DNA of 64,000 bases from Agaricicola taiwanensis (GCF_014635245.1 NZ_BMCP01000002.1:248001-312000); one strand, 5' to 3'. Counted from the first letter of the stretch, positions 8,947-17,428 are shown. Program-made: numbers and translations. The notes: generated by a model not told the origin, from the sequence alone.

Positions 8947-9300
8947 ATGATCACCTTCAGCCGGATAGCCCGTCGCTTTATTCCCCTTGCCGCCGTCGTT
9001 ACGGTGACTGCGGGCCTTGCCTGCGCCGTGGCGGACCGCACCCCGGCGGAAGCCATGCCCGCGCCGGCCTATCAGGACCTGACCAGCTTCAGTGTCGAAC
9101 CGAGCAAGGTGCAGAAGGCGCAGTGGAAGCTGCAGATGCCGCACAACCTGCAAAATTCCACAAGGGACACCGAAACAGTGACGGCCAGGTTTATTGGCGT
9201 GGGAGCGCTGGCCCTCGCTCTTGCGGGCGCCTTTGCCCTTGTCCTGATGATGTTTGACCATATGATGCGCCGGCCCAACGGTCCGCGCCGTAACTCGTGA
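8947..9300 (+). CDS. Hypothetical small membrane protein
   Basis: I do not recognise this family. The product of about 117 residues starts with a basic stretch and a hydrophobic segment (LAAVVTVTAGLACAV) that looks like a signal peptide or anchor. A polar middle (about 35-75) follows. A second strong hydrophobic helix (IGVGALALALAGAFALVLMMF) comes next, and the tail is basic. I chose the ATG at 8947, which has GAGAG upstream; an earlier in-frame codon at 8905 exists. It lies between flgE and a PQQ dehydrogenase gene. Codon use is similar to its neighbours, but there is no homology support, so its reality is likely and not certain. Confidence 0.5.
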   Translation: MITFSRIARRFIPLAAVVTVTAGLACAVADRTPAEAMPAPAYQDLTSFSVEPSKVQKAQWKLQMPHNLQNSTRDTETVTARFIGVGALALALAGAFALVLMMFDHMMRRPNGPRRNS

Positions 9301-9377
9301 ACGGCAAGGCGCTGGCCATGATCGGCCTCCGCGCTACATGATCGCGGGAAATCAAACAGCATGAGGACGCCCAAACG

Positions 9378-10487
9378 ATGCGCTACAGCCGCTTCCCATT
9401 GATTGCCGGCTTGTTTGCCTTGGGTGCGACGGGTGCCCTGGCGCAGACAGCGGTGAAAGTGGAAACGGTCGCAGACGGGTTGGAGAACCCTTGGGGCTTG
9501 GCCTTCCTGCCGGACGGACGCATGCTGGTGACGGAAAAGGCTGGGCGCCTGCGTATTGCGGCGTCCGATGGCTCTCTCACAGAGGCCATAGCCGGTGTGC
9601 CGGAGGTGATGGCGTCGGGGCAGGGCGGTCTTCTGGATGTCGCCATAGATCCCGATTTCAAGACCAATCGTCTCGTCTATCTTTCCTATGCCGAAGCAGC
9701 CAAGAGCGTCGCGGGAACCGCTGTCGCGCGCGGTACACTGTCGGAAGATGGTTCCCGGCTCGATGATGTGCAGGTGATCTTCCGCCAGGAGCCGAAGGTC
9801 GAGGGGCGGGGCCACTTTGGGTCGCGCCTCGCCTTTGCGCCCGATGGCACCCTCTTCATCACGGTCGGTGACCGACAGGGCTTTCGGGACGAGGCGCAGA
9901 AAACGACCAGCCACATCGGTAAAGTGATGCGGATCAATGCTGACGGGTCGGTGCCGAAGGATAATCCTTTCGTTGGCCAGGAAGGTGCCAAGTCCGAGAT
10001 CTGGTCCATCGGCCATCGCAATGTGCAGGCGGCGGCGATCAATCCCGCGACGGGCAAGCTCTGGACCGTTGAGCATGGCTCGCGCGGCGGCGATGAGATC
10101 AACGATCCGGAAGCCGGCAAGAACTACGGCTGGCCAGTCATCAGCTACGGAGTGGAATATTCCGGTGCCAAGATCGGCGTGGGCACGGCAAAGGAAGGGA
10201 TGGAGCAGCCCATCTACTACTGGGATCCGTCCATCGCGCCATCGGGCATGGCTTTCTACACCGGCGATCTTTTTCCGGAATGGAAGGGCAGCCTTTTCGT
10301 CGGCGCGCTCAAGGGCCAGCATCTCGCCAGGCTTCAGCTCGACGGCGAGAAGATCGTACGCGAGGAAAAGCTAATCGAAAATGTGGGCGACCGCATCCGC
10401 GACGTTCGGCAGGGCCCGGATGGAGCGCTTTACGTCCTGACGGATGAGTCAAAAGGCCGCATTCTGAGGCTCACGCCCGGCGATTGA
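9378..10487 (+). CDS. PQQ-dependent soluble sugar dehydrogenase
   Basis: This is a periplasmic aldose dehydrogenase of the YliI/GdhB beta-propeller family, which oxidises sugars using PQQ. Residues 1-22 form a signal peptide ending GALA. The propeller follows, with the family pattern GLENPWGLAFLPDGRMLVTE near the N-terminus, a GQGGLLDVAIDP motif, and WTVEHGSRGGDEIN near the cofactor-binding region. At 369 residues it matches the soluble enzymes; no heme-binding CxxCH is present. It is an isolated gene between flagellar genes on the other strand, and its relation to motility is probably only positional. Substrate specificity is not inferable. Confidence 0.88.
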   Translation: MRYSRFPLIAGLFALGATGALAQTAVKVETVADGLENPWGLAFLPDGRMLVTEKAGRLRIAASDGSLTEAIAGVPEVMASGQGGLLDVAIDPDFKTNRLVYLSYAEAAKSVAGTAVARGTLSEDGSRLDDVQVIFRQEPKVEGRGHFGSRLAFAPDGTLFITVGDRQGFRDEAQKTTSHIGKVMRINADGSVPKDNPFVGQEGAKSEIWSIGHRNVQAAAINPATGKLWTVEHGSRGGDEINDPEAGKNYGWPVISYGVEYSGAKIGVGTAKEGMEQPIYYWDPSIAPSGMAFYTGDLFPEWKGSLFVGALKGQHLARLQLDGEKIVREEKLIENVGDRIRDVRQGPDGALYVLTDESKGRILRLTPGD

Positions 10488-10558
10488 AGCGGCCCTCTGC
10501 GACGGCAGGCTCGATGCGGAGGAAGATATGCGCGGCGCAAATCTTCAATCCGGCAAAA

Positions 10559-10954
10559 TCAGCTTGCCTGCTGCACCGGCTCGCCCGGCGTTGCGGAGTC
10601 GCGCAGACCCGCGGCAATCTCGCGGTTGAGAGCGATCAAGGGTTCGATCTTTTCCACCGCGAAGACAACCTCAGCGGAAAGAGTCCGCTTGATGATGAAA
10701 CCGCCCAAATTGGCGAGATTCTGCTTGATTTCCACCGGAAGCGGATTGTCCGGACGGGTGATCGAAGACAGGAGCACCGCCCAGAGACGGCGGGTATAGA
10801 TGAGGGCTTCGGCAATGCCACCCGCGTCGCTGACACGCCCATCGCAGACGGCCTGAAGCTTGGAGGCCGCTCGCAAAAGAAGCTGTGATTCCAGCTCACG
10901 AGGGCTTGCTGTCTTCTGTGCCGTTCTGGCGTAGGCCTGCATCGCGCTGTGCAT
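10559..10954 (-). CDS. flaF: Flagellar biosynthesis regulator FlaF
   Basis: FlaF is an alphaproteobacterial protein that works with FlbT in flagellin production and secretion; in Caulobacter it is needed for flagellin synthesis and export. The 131-residue product has the family features: an N-terminal MQAYARTAQ segment, RELESQLLLRAASKLQ, and a central RRLWAVLLSSI motif. I chose the ATG at 10954, which has GGAG about 11 nt upstream; an in-frame codon at 10975 would add seven residues. The reading frame overlaps the end of flbT by 59 nt, so the two are translationally coupled. Confidence 0.9.
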   Translation of the reverse strand: MHSAMQAYARTAQKTASPRELESQLLLRAASKLQAVCDGRVSDAGGIAEALIYTRRLWAVLLSSITRPDNPLPVEIKQNLANLGGFIIKRTLSAEVVFAVEKIEPLIALNREIAAGLRDSATPGEPVQQAS

Positions 10955-11330
10955 GATTAAGGAGCTCCGCTTCATGGGCGATCAGATCCTTCGCCGCCCG
11001 CAATGCTTTGTATAGGCTGCCGGTTAAGATCGAATTATTAATTTCGTCCAGAATGGGCAGACTTGATGGCACCGCCATCATGAAGTCTCGGATCAGCTCG
11101 AAATAGATACCGTGGTGTTCGCGTGGGTTCCGCGCGAGGTACATGAGCTGAACGGCGAGGTAGATCCGCTTGGCCGGAGTGTTGGCGGCATCCGCGGTCA
11201 TGATGTCCTTTTCCCGCAGTATCGGCACATCGCCATCCACGGTGAGCCGCGTGCGGCTGGGACCATTGGTCACGACGGCCGCGCCGATGATGATGCGCTC
11301 GTCGGGCTTGAGCTGAACCTTTAGCGACAT
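10896..11330 (-). CDS. flbT: Flagellin mRNA regulator FlbT
   Basis: FlbT is a small RNA-binding regulator. In Caulobacter it binds the 5' untranslated region of flagellin mRNA and limits its translation until the hook is complete. The 144-residue product begins MSLKVQLKPDERIIIGAAVV and contains the family pattern LREKDIM followed by AKRIYLAVQLMYL. The ATG at 11330 has AAGGAG 8 nt upstream, which rules out the longer frame. It is downstream of the flagellin gene, separated from it by a rho-independent terminator, and overlaps flaF. Confidence 0.93.
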   Translation of the reverse strand: MSLKVQLKPDERIIIGAAVVTNGPSRTRLTVDGDVPILREKDIMTADAANTPAKRIYLAVQLMYLARNPREHHGIYFELIRDFMMAVPSSLPILDEINNSILTGSLYKALRAAKDLIAHEAELLNHAQRDAGLRQNGTEDSKPS

Positions 11331-11463
11331 CGCGAATACTCCTTTTTCCGTAGCTGTATCGCTATCAGATTCGGGCAAGACGCGCGTTGTTGCCGTTGCA
11401 ACTTTGGGTGGCTGCACCCTGAAGTAGTTGGACCGCGTGGGAATGAGCTTCGACGCGGGGCAA

Positions 11464-11494
11464 ATAAAAAGGCCGGCGAATTGCTCCGCCGGCC
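11464..11494 (-). terminator. Rho-independent terminator of the flagellin gene
   Basis: On the minus strand an 8-bp perfect stem (GGCCGGCG / CGCCGGCC) is followed by TTTTTATTTG, 25 nt after the flagellin stop codon. Confidence 0.88.
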
Positions 11495-11518
11495 AGGATC
11501 GATCGAGGGGATGATCGA

Positions 11519-13681
11519 TCAGAAGAGACGCAGAACAGCCTGGTCGGCCTGGGACGACAGCGAGAGAGCCGTGGTCGAAAGCTGCTGGCGGGTCTGAAGC
11601 GCGAGAGCGTTCGCGCCTTCCTCGTTGGTGTCGGCGAGCGTGAGGTTCGCGGCACCGGTGTCGAGGACGTTGATCAGTTCCTTCGTGAAGTTCTGACGGG
11701 TCTCGACGATCGAGAGGTTCGAACCGAACTTGGACGCCTGCGAACGCAGGGAGCCGAGAGCGGCATCGAGCTTGCCGATGACGTTGTTGACCGACTGCGA
11801 GTCACGGAAGTCGCTTTCCGTGATGTCGTTGAGGCCGAGACCTTCAGCGTCGAAGCTCACGCCCTTGATGTCGAGCTTGGACGAACCGTTCTCGTTGAAG
11901 ACCACCGAAAGGTCGTCGCCGGCGAGGAGGTTGATGCCGTTGTAGCTCGAGTCAGAAGCCAGAACATTGATCTGCTTCAGAAGGTCATTGTAGTCCTTGA
12001 CGAAGGCCTTGCGGCTCTCGTCGCCCGCGCCGCCGAAGGTGGCCGGGGTGCTTTCCTTGGTCGTGCCGGTCGCGGAGGTGAAGGCAGCGTCGGTGCCGGT
12101 CGCTCCGAGAGCCGTTCCTTCGATTTCGAAGGTCTGGCCGGCGGCCGCGTTGGTCGACTGGATCTTGAGAGAGCCATTGACCACCAGGGCTTCCACCGCA
12201 ACGCCAGCGTCGCCGAAGGCCTGGTTCAGGGCAGCGATCGAGTTGACCTGGTCTTCACCCACGCCGAAGCTCACCGTCACCGTACGCTCGTCGCTGGTGC
12301 CCTGGCCGGTGGTGACCGTCAGGGACTTGCCGTCGAGGTTGTTGGAGTAGGTGCTGCTCAGTCCGAGCTGCTCGAGCGGGCCGGCGGTATCAGCCGGATC
12401 GTAGGCCGGGACTGTCGTTCCGTTGTCGATGCCAAGCGCGGCGGCGCCGGTACCTGCAACACTAAAGGACTGTCCGTCGTCACGGGCGATCTTGAGCTGG
12501 TTGTCGCTGTCGAAGGAGACAGTGAAACCGTTGGCCGTCAAGGTGCTCGTAAGATCAGCGATGGTGGAGGTGCCATCGATCGTATAGGTGGCGCTGTCAC
12601 CATCCTCGGCAACGAGATTGATTTCGCCGGCGAGGGCCTGCAGAGCAGCGTCGTCAGCAACAGCCACCGTGCCGGAGACCTGCGAGGTGCCCGGAGGAGG
12701 AGCGGTGAAGCTACCACCCTGAGAGGCTGCAACGAAGGTGCCGTTGGTGATGCCAAGATCGGTGGCGGCGGTGCCGGACACCGTGAAGGACTGGCCGTCC
12801 TCACGACCGACGCGGAGCTGGTTGTCCGTGTCGAATTCTGCCGAGAAGCCGTTTGCATTGAGGGCCGTCAGCAGATCCTCTTTGGTGGAGGTGGCGGTCA
12901 GCGTGATCGTGGAGGTATCACCATCCTCGGCCACAAGGGTCAATTCCTTGTCGGTCGCGAAGAGAGCCTGCAGAGCAGCATCGTCAGCCACGGCCACGGT
13001 GCCGGTTGTTTCGGACGGACCAGCTGCGAGGTCGGCGGCGCCACCCTTGTAGTTGATCTGAACGCCGGTGCCGTCAGCAGACGTGATTTCCAGCTTGCCG
13101 GTGTCGGTGAGACGGGCGGCGAGACCGGAGACCGAGTTGATTTGATCGATCACGTCACCAACCGTCGCGGCATTGCCCGGAGCCGCGCCCACGGTGATCG
13201 TGGTGGCAGCGCCGTTCGCCGTGGCGATGGTGATGGAACCTTCATTGAGCGTCTTGTCGAGCGTCAGGCCAGCCTTGGTGCCGGTCACCTTGTTGGTGGT
13301 GCCGGTGAGGGCATCGGCGCTGATGCCGGTCAGGGCATTGGAGGTGACCGAAGGCTTTTGCGTATAGGCGACCGGTGCCTGAAGGGCCTGGCGGGCGGTA
13401 GCCTTAGCGCTTTCCACCAGCTTGGTCAGACCGGAGATGCCCGTGTCGGCGGCCTTGAGAGCCTGCACCGAGTTGGACACGCTGTCCAGAAGCGACGACA
13501 GGTCGCTGGAACGGGCGGTCAACGAGGAAGCGGTGAAGAAGTTGGTCGGGTTGTCGAGTGCCGAATTGACCTTTTTGCCGGTGGCAAGACGCTCCTGCGT
13601 CCGTCCGAGCAGGTCGGCCGTGTTCTGCAACGACAGAAGGTTGTTGCGAACGGCATTCGAGAGAGTGATATCAGATGCCAT
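11519..13681 (-). CDS. Flagellin (large, with repeated modules)
   Basis: This is the filament subunit, exported by the flagellar type III system. Conserved D0/D1 helices are at the N-terminus (about 1-105, with NNLLSLQNTADLLGRTQERL) and the C-terminus (about 570-720, ending QADQAVLRLF). At 720 residues it is far longer than typical alphaproteobacterial flagellins (about 270-400). The central region contains several related beta modules of the Flagellin_IN type. The two closest copies, about 227-320 and 337-425, share the start TVAVADDAALQAL. The ATG has GGAG 8 nt upstream. It precedes flbT-flaF, consistent with FlbT acting on its message. Confidence 0.94.
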   Translation of the reverse strand: MASDITLSNAVRNNLLSLQNTADLLGRTQERLATGKKVNSALDNPTNFFTASSLTARSSDLSSLLDSVSNSVQALKAADTGISGLTKLVESAKATARQALQAPVAYTQKPSVTSNALTGISADALTGTTNKVTGTKAGLTLDKTLNEGSITIATANGAATTITVGAAPGNAATVGDVIDQINSVSGLAARLTDTGKLEITSADGTGVQINYKGGAADLAAGPSETTGTVAVADDAALQALFATDKELTLVAEDGDTSTITLTATSTKEDLLTALNANGFSAEFDTDNQLRVGREDGQSFTVSGTAATDLGITNGTFVAASQGGSFTAPPPGTSQVSGTVAVADDAALQALAGEINLVAEDGDSATYTIDGTSTIADLTSTLTANGFTVSFDSDNQLKIARDDGQSFSVAGTGAAALGIDNGTTVPAYDPADTAGPLEQLGLSSTYSNNLDGKSLTVTTGQGTSDERTVTVSFGVGEDQVNSIAALNQAFGDAGVAVEALVVNGSLKIQSTNAAAGQTFEIEGTALGATGTDAAFTSATGTTKESTPATFGGAGDESRKAFVKDYNDLLKQINVLASDSSYNGINLLAGDDLSVVFNENGSSKLDIKGVSFDAEGLGLNDITESDFRDSQSVNNVIGKLDAALGSLRSQASKFGSNLSIVETRQNFTKELINVLDTGAANLTLADTNEEGANALALQTRQQLSTTALSLSSQADQAVLRLF

Positions 13682-13841
13682 GTTGTAGTCTCCAATCCTA
13701 GGAGCTGAAGGAAATAAGCTTCCGTCCTGGAAGCCGGCGGCACCTTCACACGCGAGGCTCTAACAAGCTTTTAACGGCGCCCGTCAAAAATTCGCCGATG
13801 AGCGCTCAATGAGAGATCAACTTGCGAAACTGGGTTTAGAC

Positions 13842-13856
13842 TTAACGAAGACTTAT
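13842..13856 (-). promoter_or_regulatory. Near-consensus CtrA box upstream of flagellin
   Basis: TTAA-N7-TTAT (7 of 8 consensus bases) lies about 160 bp before the flagellin start, next to the end of the FlaG-like gene. This is a weak call based on motif similarity alone. Confidence 0.3.
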
Positions 13857-13864
13857 CCCGTTGA

Positions 13865-14296
13865 TTATACCCGGCGTTCGACGTGGGCGATCTGGTCCTG
13901 GGGCGCGGCGTCGGCAATCTCCTCGCTGGTCGAGGATTCCGTTGCCACATAAGCGCGGATCTTCATCATGGTTTCGTTGGGAAACTGACTGATGAGATCC
14001 CCCTCGCCATCGATGGTCTTATAGACGAAGTCATTGGTTGATTCGTCCACCTCGACCTTGACCTCGCGTGTTGCTTGTCGGCGGGCCTCGGCAGGGAGTT
14101 GCGAGGGTGTGCCGTGCATGACGGCGCTGCGTGCGCGAGGATCGGTTCCACCAGGGGGCATGCCCTGGCTGCTGCTGATCATGGCGACGCTTTTCTCCTG
14201 AGGGAGGTCGGTGGTCACGCTCTGCTGCGACGGCGTGAGATCTGTCCGCGTCGGGGGCAGCGGCGGCATTGCCTTGGTGGGATAGGCGGCGTCCAT
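13865..14296 (-). CDS. FlaG-like protein
   Basis: This 143-residue protein has a disordered, Pro/Ser-rich N-terminal half (about 1-75) and a C-terminal segment that fits the FlaG pattern. EVKVEVDESTNDFVYKTID is followed by ISQFPNETMMKIRAYV, comparable to the 'VDE...VVK..D...GEVIRQIP.EE' consensus. FlaG proteins affect filament length or assembly in several bacteria. The ATG at 14296 has GGAGG 5 nt upstream. It is next to the flagellin gene and reads in the same direction. The resemblance is limited to about 40 residues, so the name is tentative. Confidence 0.6.
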   Translation of the reverse strand: MDAAYPTKAMPPLPPTRTDLTPSQQSVTTDLPQEKSVAMISSSQGMPPGGTDPRARSAVMHGTPSQLPAEARRQATREVKVEVDESTNDFVYKTIDGEGDLISQFPNETMMKIRAYVATESSTSEEIADAAPQDQIAHVERRV

Positions 14297-14370
14297 GACG
14301 GCCTCCACGATGGGTTGGCTGCAAACGTTCTGTCTGCAGCGGCTCGTGGAAAAGCCTTGGCATAGGCCAA

Positions 14371-14385
14371 TTAAGACAAGTCTAA
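14371..14385 (-). promoter_or_regulatory. Near-consensus CtrA box upstream of the FlaG-like gene
   Basis: TTAA-N7-CTAA (7 of 8 bases of the CtrA consensus) lies 75 bp upstream of the FlaG-like start, in an AT-rich stretch that also raises the chance of a random match. Confidence 0.3.
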
Positions 14386-14465
14386 AATTTATAGTGAATA
14401 AACGATTTTTTTACTTCTGATAACTTGCGGTGTCGCGCCTGGAGCTGTGGTCTTAAAGACGAACT

Positions 14466-14960
14466 CTAAAGGCTTCGTGAAACCGACAGGGGGGCTGCCT
14501 GCGCTTTGTTGCTCGCGGTGCCGGAGGCGCCATAGGTGGCAGGTCCCTGGTGCTGCTGGCCCACGCGGCTGGCGACCGTGCGCATGATATCTTCAGCGAC
14601 AGCGCGAGCCGTTCCGAGCACTGCGAGATTGACTTCAAGATCGGCCTGGAAGTTTTCGTGACGGCTGCGCAAGTCCGCAATCGACTGCGGAGCGAGAGAG
14701 GAGATGCGCTCTGAATGACGGCGCACAAGCTCTATGTGACGCTGATATTCTCCCGCAAGCACACGCTTTTCCTCCTCGAGGCCAGCGGCTTCGACAAGGC
14801 GCGATGCACGCATGAGCTCGGTCTCGCGCTGCACGATGAGATGCAGGCGTTCCACCGTGTCGGAGATCTGCCGCAGAACGCTTTCAGCGTCGAGGGCGCT
14901 CTCGATGGCGGGTTGTTGTTGCTCGGTCGCGGACATCTGATGCATGGGGGCGTGGGTCAT
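14466..14960 (-). CDS. flgN: FlgN-family flagellar chaperone (probable)
   Basis: The 164-residue protein is mostly helical. Residues 20-110 form a coiled-coil-like region with the FlgN pattern (VLRQISDTVERLHLIVQRE, then LVEAAGLEEEKRVLAGEYQR). A low-complexity Ala/Ser tail follows. FlgN chaperones the hook-associated proteins FlgK and FlgL before export. Its start overlaps the flgJ stop as ATGA, so it is the third gene of flgI-flgJ-flgN, an order known in other alphaproteobacteria. Sequence similarity in this family is low, so the identification rests partly on position. Confidence 0.65.
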   Translation of the reverse strand: MTHAPMHQMSATEQQQPAIESALDAESVLRQISDTVERLHLIVQRETELMRASRLVEAAGLEEEKRVLAGEYQRHIELVRRHSERISSLAPQSIADLRSRHENFQADLEVNLAVLGTARAVAEDIMRTVASRVGQQHQGPATYGASGTASNKAQAAPLSVSRSL

Positions 14961-15274
14961 TGTGATCCTGCTGCTTCCTGAATGGCGAGCAATTCGCGGT
15001 AGACGGTATCTCCGATGCCGACGCCTCCCGCTGCGGTGATTTCGCGAGCGTAGGCATCGGTGAGGAACTTGCGCCAGGATTCGGTCTGTTCACCGGATCC
15101 CATGGGACCTTCACCCTCCAGCCCGGAAAACATCTGCGCCAGGACGGTGGACAGGAAGACCTGCTCAAACTCCTGAGAGGCTCCCTTTGCCTTCTGCTGC
15201 GCGGGAGTGAGGTTCTTGGAGACTGGCAGTGCTCCAAAGATGTCTGTCGGTCCGCTTCCCGGCAGCATCGCCAT
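14957..15274 (-). CDS. flgJ: Rod-binding protein, FlgJ N-terminal domain type
   Basis: This single-domain protein of 105 residues corresponds to the N-terminal rod-binding half of enteric FlgJ. It has the pattern AKGASQEFEQVFLSTVLAQMF, then WRKFLTDAYAREI and a VYRELLAIQE C-terminus. It lacks the muramidase domain of enteric FlgJ, as is usual in alphaproteobacteria. It acts as rod cap or scaffold in the periplasm. The ATG at 15274 overlaps the flgI stop by one base (TGATG); a GTG at 15277 is possible. Confidence 0.88.
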   Translation of the reverse strand: MAMLPGSGPTDIFGALPVSKNLTPAQQKAKGASQEFEQVFLSTVLAQMFSGLEGEGPMGSGEQTESWRKFLTDAYAREITAAGGVGIGDTVYRELLAIQEAAGSQ

Positions 15275-16581
15275 CACATCACCTCGATCTCGGCCTGAAG
15301 GGCACCGGCGGCTTTGATAGCCTGGAGAATGCCGATCAGGTCACGCGGGCTGATGCCGAGCGAATTCAGTCCGTCGACGAGCTGCTGCAGGGTGATGCCC
15401 TGCTTGACGACCGCGAGCTGCCGGGCGTCCTCCTGCACTGTGATCGTGGTGTTGGGCACCACCACCGTCGTGCCATCGGAGAAGGGTTCGGGTTGGCTGA
15501 CCTGCGGCTGCTCGCTGATGGTGACGGTGAGGTTGCCCTGGGCCACCGCGACGGTGGAGACGCGGACGTCGCGCCCCATGACGATGATGCCGGAGCGCTC
15601 GTCGATAACGATCTTGGCGGGAATATCGGGAACCACACGCAATTGCTCAATCTCGGTGAGCAGCTGAATGATGTTGCCTTCATATTTCGGGGGCAGGGTC
15701 AGTTGCAGCGTGCCGGGGTCCACGGGCTCGGCGGCGCCGGAGCCGACGTAGTCATTGATGGCGGCGGCCATCCGGCGCGCTGTGGTGAAATCGGGATTGC
15801 GCAGCGAAAGCCGCACCGATGTCATCCGGCCGAGCGAGAAGTCGATCTCGCGCTCCACCAAGCCACCGTTTGAGATGCGCCCGGCGGTCGGCACACCGCG
15901 CACGATGGTGGCGGCACTGCCCTCCGCGTTGAAGCCAATCACCGCCACCGGCCCCTGCGCCACCGAATAGACCTCGCCATTGGCGCCCATAAGAGGGGTG
16001 ACCAACAGGCTGCCGCCCTGAAGGCTGGTTGCGTCACCAAGCGCGGAGACGGTCACATCGATGCGGGTGCCCTGGGTCGCGAAGGGGGGCAGGTTCGCCG
16101 TGACCATGACTGCGGCGACATTCTTCGTGCGCAAGGTCGCGCCGCGGGTATTGACGCCGAGCCGCTCCAGCATGGAGGTCAGGCTTTGCCGCGTGAAGGG
16201 CGAGGCATTGAGGCTGTCGCCGGTGCCGTTGAGGCCAACGACCAGTCCATAGCCTATCAGCTGGTTCTCGCGGACGCCCTCGACATCAATGAGATCCTTG
16301 ATGCGCGACGCTTCCACACCTGGATTTCCTCCGCCGAAGGGGGCGTAGGGGCTTTCCAGCTTGGCGATGAAGGGCGCGCTGCCGGGCGTCAGCCCCGCAA
16401 GCGTTTCTTCCCTGCCGCCATAGGTAGGTGGCTTGGGACCGCCCAGCGGCGGCTGAGACGGCGCCGAGGCGCCGGGACCGCGATAGTTCTCGCTCGGGCC
16501 GTCGGCAAGCGCCGGCACGCTGGCGGTGGCCAGCGCGATATTGGCAATGACGACAATGATCTTGTGATAGGCAAAACGCAT
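15274..16581 (-). CDS. flgI: Flagellar P-ring protein FlgI
   Basis: FlgI forms the peptidoglycan ring around the rod. A signal peptide at about residues 1-26 ends VPALA and is followed by a Pro/Gly-rich stretch (about 28-75). The P-ring domain follows, with RIKDLIDVEGVRENQLIGYG, NVAAVMVTANLPPFA and a C-terminal SPRDLIGILQAIKAAGALQAE. The 435 residues are slightly longer than the typical 370 because of the N-terminal linker. It heads flgI-flgJ-flgN and is divergent from fliX, exactly as in Caulobacter. A sigma54-type promoter lies 37 bp upstream. Confidence 0.95.
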   Translation of the reverse strand: MRFAYHKIIVVIANIALATASVPALADGPSENYRGPGASAPSQPPLGGPKPPTYGGREETLAGLTPGSAPFIAKLESPYAPFGGGNPGVEASRIKDLIDVEGVRENQLIGYGLVVGLNGTGDSLNASPFTRQSLTSMLERLGVNTRGATLRTKNVAAVMVTANLPPFATQGTRIDVTVSALGDATSLQGGSLLVTPLMGANGEVYSVAQGPVAVIGFNAEGSAATIVRGVPTAGRISNGGLVEREIDFSLGRMTSVRLSLRNPDFTTARRMAAAINDYVGSGAAEPVDPGTLQLTLPPKYEGNIIQLLTEIEQLRVVPDIPAKIVIDERSGIIVMGRDVRVSTVAVAQGNLTVTISEQPQVSQPEPFSDGTTVVVPNTTITVQEDARQLAVVKQGITLQQLVDGLNSLGISPRDLIGILQAIKAAGALQAEIEVM

Positions 16582-16617
16582 CAGGATCCAACTCCCCTTG
16601 GCTCCAGCCTTGGTATA

Positions 16618-16633
16618 TGCAGGGACCGTGCCG
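16618..16633 (-). promoter_or_regulatory. Sigma54-type promoter for flgI
   Basis: On the minus strand the site reads CGGCAC-N5-CTGCA with exact GG-N10-GC spacing. It ends 36 nt before the flgI ATG and has two mismatches to the TGGCAC-N5-TTGCA consensus. Confidence 0.65.
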
Positions 16634-16748
16634 GTTTGACTGTCCTAACTAACTTGCTGGTTTTACTTTTAAATTTCTGACGGGCAGATCGGCGGCGGCC
16701 ACCTGCGGGCGGACAGGACTGCCGGTTGCCCGGCAGGATTTGCCGATG

Positions 16749-16763
16749 TTAATGGGTGGTTAA
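16749..16763 (+). promoter_or_regulatory. CtrA box upstream of fliX
   Basis: A perfect TTAA-N7-TTAA site (TTAATGGGTGGTTAA) lies 46 bp upstream of the fliX start. This matches CtrA-controlled class II flagellar promoters in Caulobacter. Confidence 0.75.
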
Positions 16764-16808
16764 CGGCTATCGCCCAGCCTCCCATCGAGAAAGACGCGGT
16801 CAGCACCC

Positions 16809-17240
16809 ATGCGAATCACTGGACCTCAACGCCCCAACACTGCCGGTGCCGGCAACGGCCCGCGCAAAACCGCTTCGGGGTCGGGCTTCTCTCTGCCTGA
16901 CGCGGAGGGTGTGCGTTCGGCGGGAGGGGCGGGGGCACCGCGGGCGATCGCCGATGTATCCTCTCTTCTGGCTTTGCAGATGGTAGATACGGCCGATCCG
17001 GTGCAGCAGCGCAAGGGCCGCATGGTCAGACGGGGGCGCCGGCTTCTTGATGCGCTCGATGGATTGAAGGTCGCGCTGCTGGACGGCCAGGTGGATGTGG
17101 GGCGTCTCGCCGATCTACAGGCGGCCGTTGATGAGGCGCGGGAGGGCACGGACGACCCCACACTTGAGGCGCTGCTGGATGCAGTCGAGCTGCGCGCCCG
17201 TGTGGAACTGGCGAAACTTCAACAGGCGGCATCCAGATAA
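16809..17240 (+). CDS. fliX: Class II flagellar assembly regulator FliX
   Basis: FliX is a cytoplasmic trans-acting factor. In Caulobacter it couples completion of the basal body to activation of the sigma54 activator FlbD. The 143-residue product begins MRITGPQRPN, as FliX proteins do, has a disordered stretch (about 10-50), and then a helical domain with LLALQ, RGRRLLDALDGLKVALLDG and a C-terminal ELRARVELAKLQ. It is divergent from flgI, and a perfect CtrA box sits in its promoter region. Its partner FlbD is not in the window, though sigma54 promoters are. Confidence 0.9.
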   Translation: MRITGPQRPNTAGAGNGPRKTASGSGFSLPDAEGVRSAGGAGAPRAIADVSSLLALQMVDTADPVQQRKGRMVRRGRRLLDALDGLKVALLDGQVDVGRLADLQAAVDEAREGTDDPTLEALLDAVELRARVELAKLQQAASR

Positions 17241-17428
17241 GGCCAAGTGTTTGCAGTGACTTAGGGTGCTTCAATTAATTCTGATTTGAACCCGGCTGCG
17301 TCCCGCGCTGAGATATTATCGTAAAGATTGTGCAGTTAATGATCGCTGGATATATATCCGCCAATCGAATGGGGCCGCTGGTGACTGTCGTATTCGGTCC
17401 CATGGTGTGCCGTGACAAGCGGGTGAGC

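Noticed and set aside
13682..13864. A sigma54 promoter for the flagellin gene
   Set aside because: I looked for GG-N10-GC on the minus strand and found no site with both elements; only a near-consensus CtrA box is present.
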